Assembly: GCA_900548535.1 (NCBI GenBank)
Contig: URLG01000094.1
Span: forward strand, 1-8,811
Length of the DNA: 8,811 bases
Reading direction: 5' to 3'
Origin: Candidatus Segatella intestinihominis
GTDB taxonomy: Bacteria > Bacteroidota > Bacteroidia > Bacteroidales > Bacteroidaceae
The first letter of the stretch is position 1. Each line of letters opens with the position of its first letter. Below the pieces are notes generated by a model. That model worked only from the letters and a program-made list of their open reading frames with translations. It ran no database searches and had not been told where the DNA came from. The position numbers and the translations under genes are program-made. Shown here piece after piece: positions 6,383-8,811 of the stretch.

Positions 6383-7219
6383 ATGGGAAAAGTATCAATG
6401 AAATTATTCACAGAGGTTCTCCGTAGTGAATACGAAAACAGAATGATTAAAATGACAACTAAGTCAGTATTTCTGGCACCCCCACTTGTTAGGCTAACAC
6501 CTGAACAAGAAAAAACTTTGAATGACGGAGATGGGCAAGTGCCAGACCAATACAAGCAGATTAATTCCTCAACAGGTCTTGCGGTAAACTACTACAAAAT
6601 ATTGGAAGGCTTAGGATTAATTAGTGACTTGATTTTTGAGAACAAAATAGCAAGGCCATTAAACAAAGGTGGAAGATGTGCTAATCTAGATGTTAGTTAC
6701 AAGAAAGATAATGTCATATACTTTGTGGAGAGCAAATTCCTTGAGCCATACTATAGTAGCAATGAAACAATTAAAGAATCGTATCTTGATGTAAGCAAAT
6801 ATCCTATTGAAGTAAAAACGCATCATGAAGAGTGGCACAAACTATTTCAAGAATCACAGGAATTCAAATACTATAATTTCTCGCAACTTTGTCGCTACCT
6901 TCTTGCTATCTACAGATACACTCATGGTATCAAAGATTCCAACTATCAAGGAGAGTGCGTTGTCCTTCAGTGCGTAACGTGGAAAATGTCCAACAATTTC
7001 ATGGAGAAGCTTGAGGAGTCTAATCGTAAAGAAATGGAGAAAAGAAATAAAGAACTCCAGAAAGAAGCTGAAAAATGCCAAAATTACATCAATTCATTTA
7101 TCAAGGAAATAGGATGGAGTAATATGGAATTTCAGACGCTTCACTATAACGACATCATAGATGAAATAAAATCAAGTGAGTATTACAGTGATTTTTGCAA
7201 AAGGTATTTTTTAGGGTGA
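6383..7219 (+). CDS. Putative PD-(D/E)XK restriction-type endonuclease (PGN_0703-like)
   Basis: This 278-aa protein has a nuclease-type core: a glycine-rich lead (KGGRCANLD, 95-103, with Asp103), two predicted strands, and VESKFLEPY (115-123) giving the ExK pair Glu116/Lys118. A helix with a conserved-looking Gln/Arg pair follows (FSQLCRYLLAIYRY, 166-179). The order D...ExK...Q-helix, and the wording ESKFLEPY, recall the family named PGN_0703 putative restriction endonuclease; that name is from memory and was not checked. A charged coiled coil lies at about 207-235, and the C-terminus is helical. No methyltransferase is visible, so it is not an obvious type II pair. Its start lies 13 nt after the sigma-like stop with no promoter between, so the two are co-transcribed. 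A second ATG at residue 6 is possible. Confidence 0.75.
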   Translation: MGKVSMKLFTEVLRSEYENRMIKMTTKSVFLAPPLVRLTPEQEKTLNDGDGQVPDQYKQINSSTGLAVNYYKILEGLGLISDLIFENKIARPLNKGGRCANLDVSYKKDNVIYFVESKFLEPYYSSNETIKESYLDVSKYPIEVKTHHEEWHKLFQESQEFKYYNFSQLCRYLLAIYRYTHGIKDSNYQGECVVLQCVTWKMSNNFMEKLEESNRKEMEKRNKELQKEAEKCQNYINSFIKEIGWSNMEFQTLHYNDIIDEIKSSEYYSDFCKRYFLG

Positions 7220-7269
7220 CTATATACGACAATACCCCGATATTCTCGTGGCAGTCAATTAAGGAAACG

Positions 7270-7313
7270 TTGCTAAATACAATAATACCGATTATGATGC
7301 GTTATTATAGCAA
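7270..7313 (+). terminator. Interrupted stem-loop after the nuclease operon
   Basis: TTGCT (7270-7274) can pair with AGCAA (7309-7313), and ATAATA (7282-7287) with TATTAT (7303-7308), leaving a 7-nt bulge and a 15-nt loop. It sits 50 nt after the nuclease stop. It is AT-rich and followed only by GTTTTA, so termination is a guess. Confidence 0.3.
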
Positions 7314-7338
7314 AGTTTTATAGATACAGAAAGGAAAA

Positions 7339-7368
7339 GCCCCGACAGAGCGGCAACTCTATCAGGGC
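7339..7368 (-). terminator. Rho-independent terminator of the 41-aa gene
   Basis: On the minus strand a 12-bp stem (GCCCTGATAGAG with CTCTGTCGGGGC, two G-U pairs) closes a 6-nt loop and is followed directly by TTTT. It lies 22 nt beyond the stop codon of the minus-strand 41-aa ORF. Confidence 0.75.
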
Positions 7369-7390
7369 ACATCCTAAATGGTAAAACACA

Positions 7391-7516
7391 TTACTTGTTC
7401 TTCTTGCCAGTAGATGTGTTTGGGGTACTGCGATAGTGAGTTCTCACTTCTGTACCATCTTCTTTGGTATGAGAGTGTACATACACTTTCTTTTTACCTT
7501 CTGAAGTTTCTGCCAT
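7391..7516 (-). CDS. Small basic protein, 41 aa
   Basis: The ORF is not a shadow of another gene. It has a purine-rich ribosome site (AAGAAAGGA, about 7 nt before the ATG) and a strong terminator just after it. The protein is short and basic with a core KKKVYVHSHTKEDGTEVRTHYRSTP (about 8-32). This resembles the VxxYTRKDGTYVRxHxRS-type motif seen at the ends of various bacterial and phage proteins. The frame is also open upstream of the ATG for 11 codons (QWLATIEKKGLL) up to a TAA, so it could be the end of a longer gene whose 5' part has been lost. No function can be given. Confidence 0.6.
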   Translation of the reverse strand: MAETSEGKKKVYVHSHTKEDGTEVRTHYRSTPNTSTGKKNK

Positions 7517-7563
7517 AAGCAATCCTTTCTTCTCTATGGTGGCAAGCCACTGTTAAACAATAG

Positions 7564-7604
7564 AAAAGTCTCCTTGCCTACTCCAAATAGGCTTGGAGAC
7601 TTTT
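7564..7604. terminator. Bidirectional hairpin terminator
   Basis: AAAAGTCTCC (7564-7573) pairs perfectly with GGAGACTTTT (7595-7604), and inside it GCCTA pairs with TAGGC. A T run follows the stem on either strand, so it can end transcripts from both sides. It isolates the 41-aa gene from the region to the right. Confidence 0.75.
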
Positions 7605-7778
7605 CGTTAATAAACTCATATGTCTCTTTAGTACGAGGCAGAACCATCAGCCTTTAAGTAGCCGATAATTCCATATACTTTTTACAAAACTTATGCCAGT
7701 GATTTTCTGCTGACAGAATGGCTGTCCCAATCTGCCTTTTTGACGTGACAGCGTTAATCGAAAGAAAACATCATAAGT
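7605..7778. other. Gene-free stretch with possible decayed coding traces
   Basis: No intact gene is seen. On the minus strand a frame from 7844 to 7647 reads through SRQKGRLGQPFCQQKITGIS and ends at TGA, and a neighbouring frame continues as YGIIGYLKADGSASY. This could be a frameshifted relic but it matches nothing I recognise. GACAG..GCTGTC near 7714-7728 is a short inverted repeat. The promoter of the 7779 gene should lie here; TACTTTTT at 7676-7683 is only an imperfect -7 match. Confidence 0.3.
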
Positions 7779-8180
7779 ATGAAAGAAACAAGAATTATAA
7801 TCAACAGCACCGAAAATGCCGAAATCAAGATAACGGCAGAGCAAAACTTCAATCCCTTATTTTCGGAAACGTTTTTAAGCGTGGATAAACCATTAGACGT
7901 ACACCTTATAGATAAAGAGACGATAAGTGGCGAGGATGCTTGTAAATCGGCATCTACCACCATTCTTTCTAATCTATTAGGAATTATCCAAAAAGCAGAT
8001 AAGGATAGTAGCCACATATTCACGCAAAAAGAATTAGATTTGAAGTCTGAATTTATAGACTTGCATAGGATAGAACAATTTGAAGAGATAGCAGGAATTA
8101 AGTTTGACCACTCCAAATTTCATAATCGAAGAGAATTTCGAGCCTATTTCAAGAAGTGGCTAATGGAACGCAATATGTGA
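7779..8180 (+). CDS. Hypothetical protein, 133 aa
   Basis: I do not recognise this protein. It begins with a beta-prone segment (TRIIINSTENAEIKITAEQ, 4-22) and continues with a helical, mixed-charge body. It ends with a basic region (FHNRREFRAYFKKWLMERNM, 114-133) that could contact nucleic acid. There is no signal peptide or membrane segment. The first ATG follows a weak AAAGAAAA ribosome site. It has no same-strand partner within 500 nt upstream. A separate promoter and long leader stand between it and the next gene. Confidence 0.65.
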   Translation: MKETRIIINSTENAEIKITAEQNFNPLFSETFLSVDKPLDVHLIDKETISGEDACKSASTTILSNLLGIIQKADKDSSHIFTQKELDLKSEFIDLHRIEQFEEIAGIKFDHSKFHNRREFRAYFKKWLMERNM

Positions 8181-8210
8181 AATAGTGTTATATCTTTAGG
8201 CATTTCTAAC

Positions 8211-8238
8211 TTTCTTTCAATAAATTTGCGTATCTTTG
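8211..8238 (+). promoter_or_regulatory. Promoter of the structured leader and the 8497 gene
   Basis: TATCTTTG (8231-8238) is an exact Bacteroidetes -7 box. TTTC at 8211-8214 is the nearest -33-like element, but with a short 16-nt spacer. The predicted start, near 8245, leaves a leader of about 250 nt before the ATG at 8497. Confidence 0.5.
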
Positions 8239-8244
8239 TCGCTG

Positions 8245-8496
8245 TCTTTCGGGACAAAAGTTTTCGTGGAATAAAGAAAGTGCCTTACTTCTTGTAAAAT
8301 CGCCAAATCTCTACAAAGAATATACGAGGCACGGAGCAGCTCATATACGTGGGCTGCCTATCCGTGCGTATATTCAGGTGTTTGGCGATACCTACAAGAG
8401 GTGCATGGGAGGCAGCCCACTTTCTGAATCTATAAACATTGTAGAATTATTCTCCAAGTTGGCTGTCTGCGGAGAACTCTTGTAAAATTCGCCATT
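8245..8496 (+). ncRNA. Structured leader RNA or small RNA with competing helices
   Basis: A long imperfect hairpin spans 8291-8398. Its helices are CTTGTA with TACAAG (8393-8398), ATCGCCAAA (8299-8307) with TTTGGCGAT (8381-8389), GAATATACG (8318-8326) with CGTATATTC (8367-8375), GCACGGA (8329-8335) with TCCGTGC (8361-8367), and GCAGC (8336-8340) with GCTGC (8353-8357). Alternatives compete with it. GGGCTGCC (8351-8358) pairs with GGCAGCCC (8411-8418), which can also pair with GGCTGTC (8461-8467). CTCTTGTA..TCGCCA (8477-8494), next to the start codon, can replace the 5' strand of the outer stem. This is what a regulatory leader or a 6S-like small RNA would look like; its class is unknown. Confidence 0.6.
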
Positions 8497-8811
8497 ATGA
8501 AAGTTTTTGGAAAAGCATTCTTATCGGGGGTTGTATTTGCCATACTCTTGATTGTTCTTGTCCCTTTGTTCGCAGAGGGAATGTCGCCAGGTGTTGCTAT
8601 TGCTAGGCTTACAAATAATCCGTTGAAGATGGTTTCAGTTCTTCAAATAATGTGTATCACAGGACTTGTTTTTGGGTGTGTTGCTAGCTTTTTCTCTTGG
8701 ATTGGTCGCAGAAATCGTGAACGTGAAGAGATAGATGACCTTATGCGTGAATATCTTAAACCTCAAATCCGCAACCGCCCTCATAAGATGACACAGAGGT
8801 CAAAAAGGTAG
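8497..8811 (+). CDS. Small two-helix membrane protein, 104 aa
   Basis: The protein has two hydrophobic segments, about 8-26 (FLSGVVFAILLIVLVPLFA) and 45-68 (MVSVLQIMCITGLVFGCVASFFSW). A 18-residue loop lies between them and a strongly basic tail follows from 70 on (RRNREREE...RNRPHKMTQRSKR). The positive-inside rule puts both ends in the cytoplasm. There is no recognised family. The tail could bind nucleic acid, membrane lipids or a partner protein. The gene is complete, with TAG as the last three bases of the window. Its ATG lies 2 nt after a leader segment that can pair with 8381-8400, so translation may be controlled by RNA folding. Confidence 0.7.
   Translation: MKVFGKAFLSGVVFAILLIVLVPLFAEGMSPGVAIARLTNNPLKMVSVLQIMCITGLVFGCVASFFSWIGRRNREREEIDDLMREYLKPQIRNRPHKMTQRSKR

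Noticed and set aside
7534..7647. 37-aa minus-strand ORF (MVLPRTKETYEF...)
   Set aside because: It reads through the bidirectional terminator hairpin and has no ribosome site.
8405..8485. 26-aa ORF, part of a start-less open frame from about 8210 to 8485
   Set aside because: It overlaps the paired segments of the structured leader, and the longer frame has no start codon other than this internal ATG. The paired structure explains the conservation better, though a leader peptide is not excluded.

Overview
The window looks like an accessory region of a Bacteroidales chromosome, most probably Prevotella/Segatella-like. The signs are Bacteroidetes-type promoters (TAnnTTTG -7 boxes), a primary-sigma-like protein whose conserved half reads like Bacteroidetes RpoD, weak Shine-Dalgarno sites, low-to-moderate GC, and families common in gut Bacteroidales (DUF4143 ATPase, WYL regulator, GH9 cellulase, PGN_0703-like nuclease). 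No rRNA, tRNA, transposase, integrase or CRISPR array was seen.

Layout. 174-1454 (-) is a DUF4143-type AAA ATPase with its own promoter, preceded by three 14-bp direct repeats spaced exactly 32 bp apart. 1571-1850 (-) is a leftover piece: a hairpin-bearing leader plus the first codons of a gene related to the one at 4853, apparently cut off where the ATPase cassette begins. 1904-4645 (-) is a two-gene unit, a WYL transcription factor followed after 21 nt by a GH9 endoglucanase with an odd N-terminus. 4853-7219 (+) holds an unrecognised 238-aa protein, a sigma-70-like protein that stops before region 4, and a putative PD-(D/E)XK nuclease 13 nt behind it. 7220-7778 has no long gene but holds hairpins and a 41-aa minus-strand ORF with a good ribosome site. 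7779-8180 and 8497-8811 (+) are two unknown small proteins, separated by a leader that folds into a long hairpin with competing alternative pairings.

The most interesting signal is a shared leader present three times, at 1733-1850 (-), 4731-4855 (+) and 5571-5682 (+). Each copy has a small hairpin with a conserved loop (stem pair covarying A-U, G-C, G-U), then 62-71 nt, then TATATATAGA, then 25-30 nt and GATATG, whose ATG is the start codon. It precedes three different coding sequences, two of them the start of the candidate hypothetical/sigma-like/nuclease locus. This suggests a common control element for an uncharacterised accessory system in which a sigma-like protein lacking region 4 and a putative nuclease are co-expressed. 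That functional reading is inference; the repeats, ORFs and motifs are visible in the sequence.
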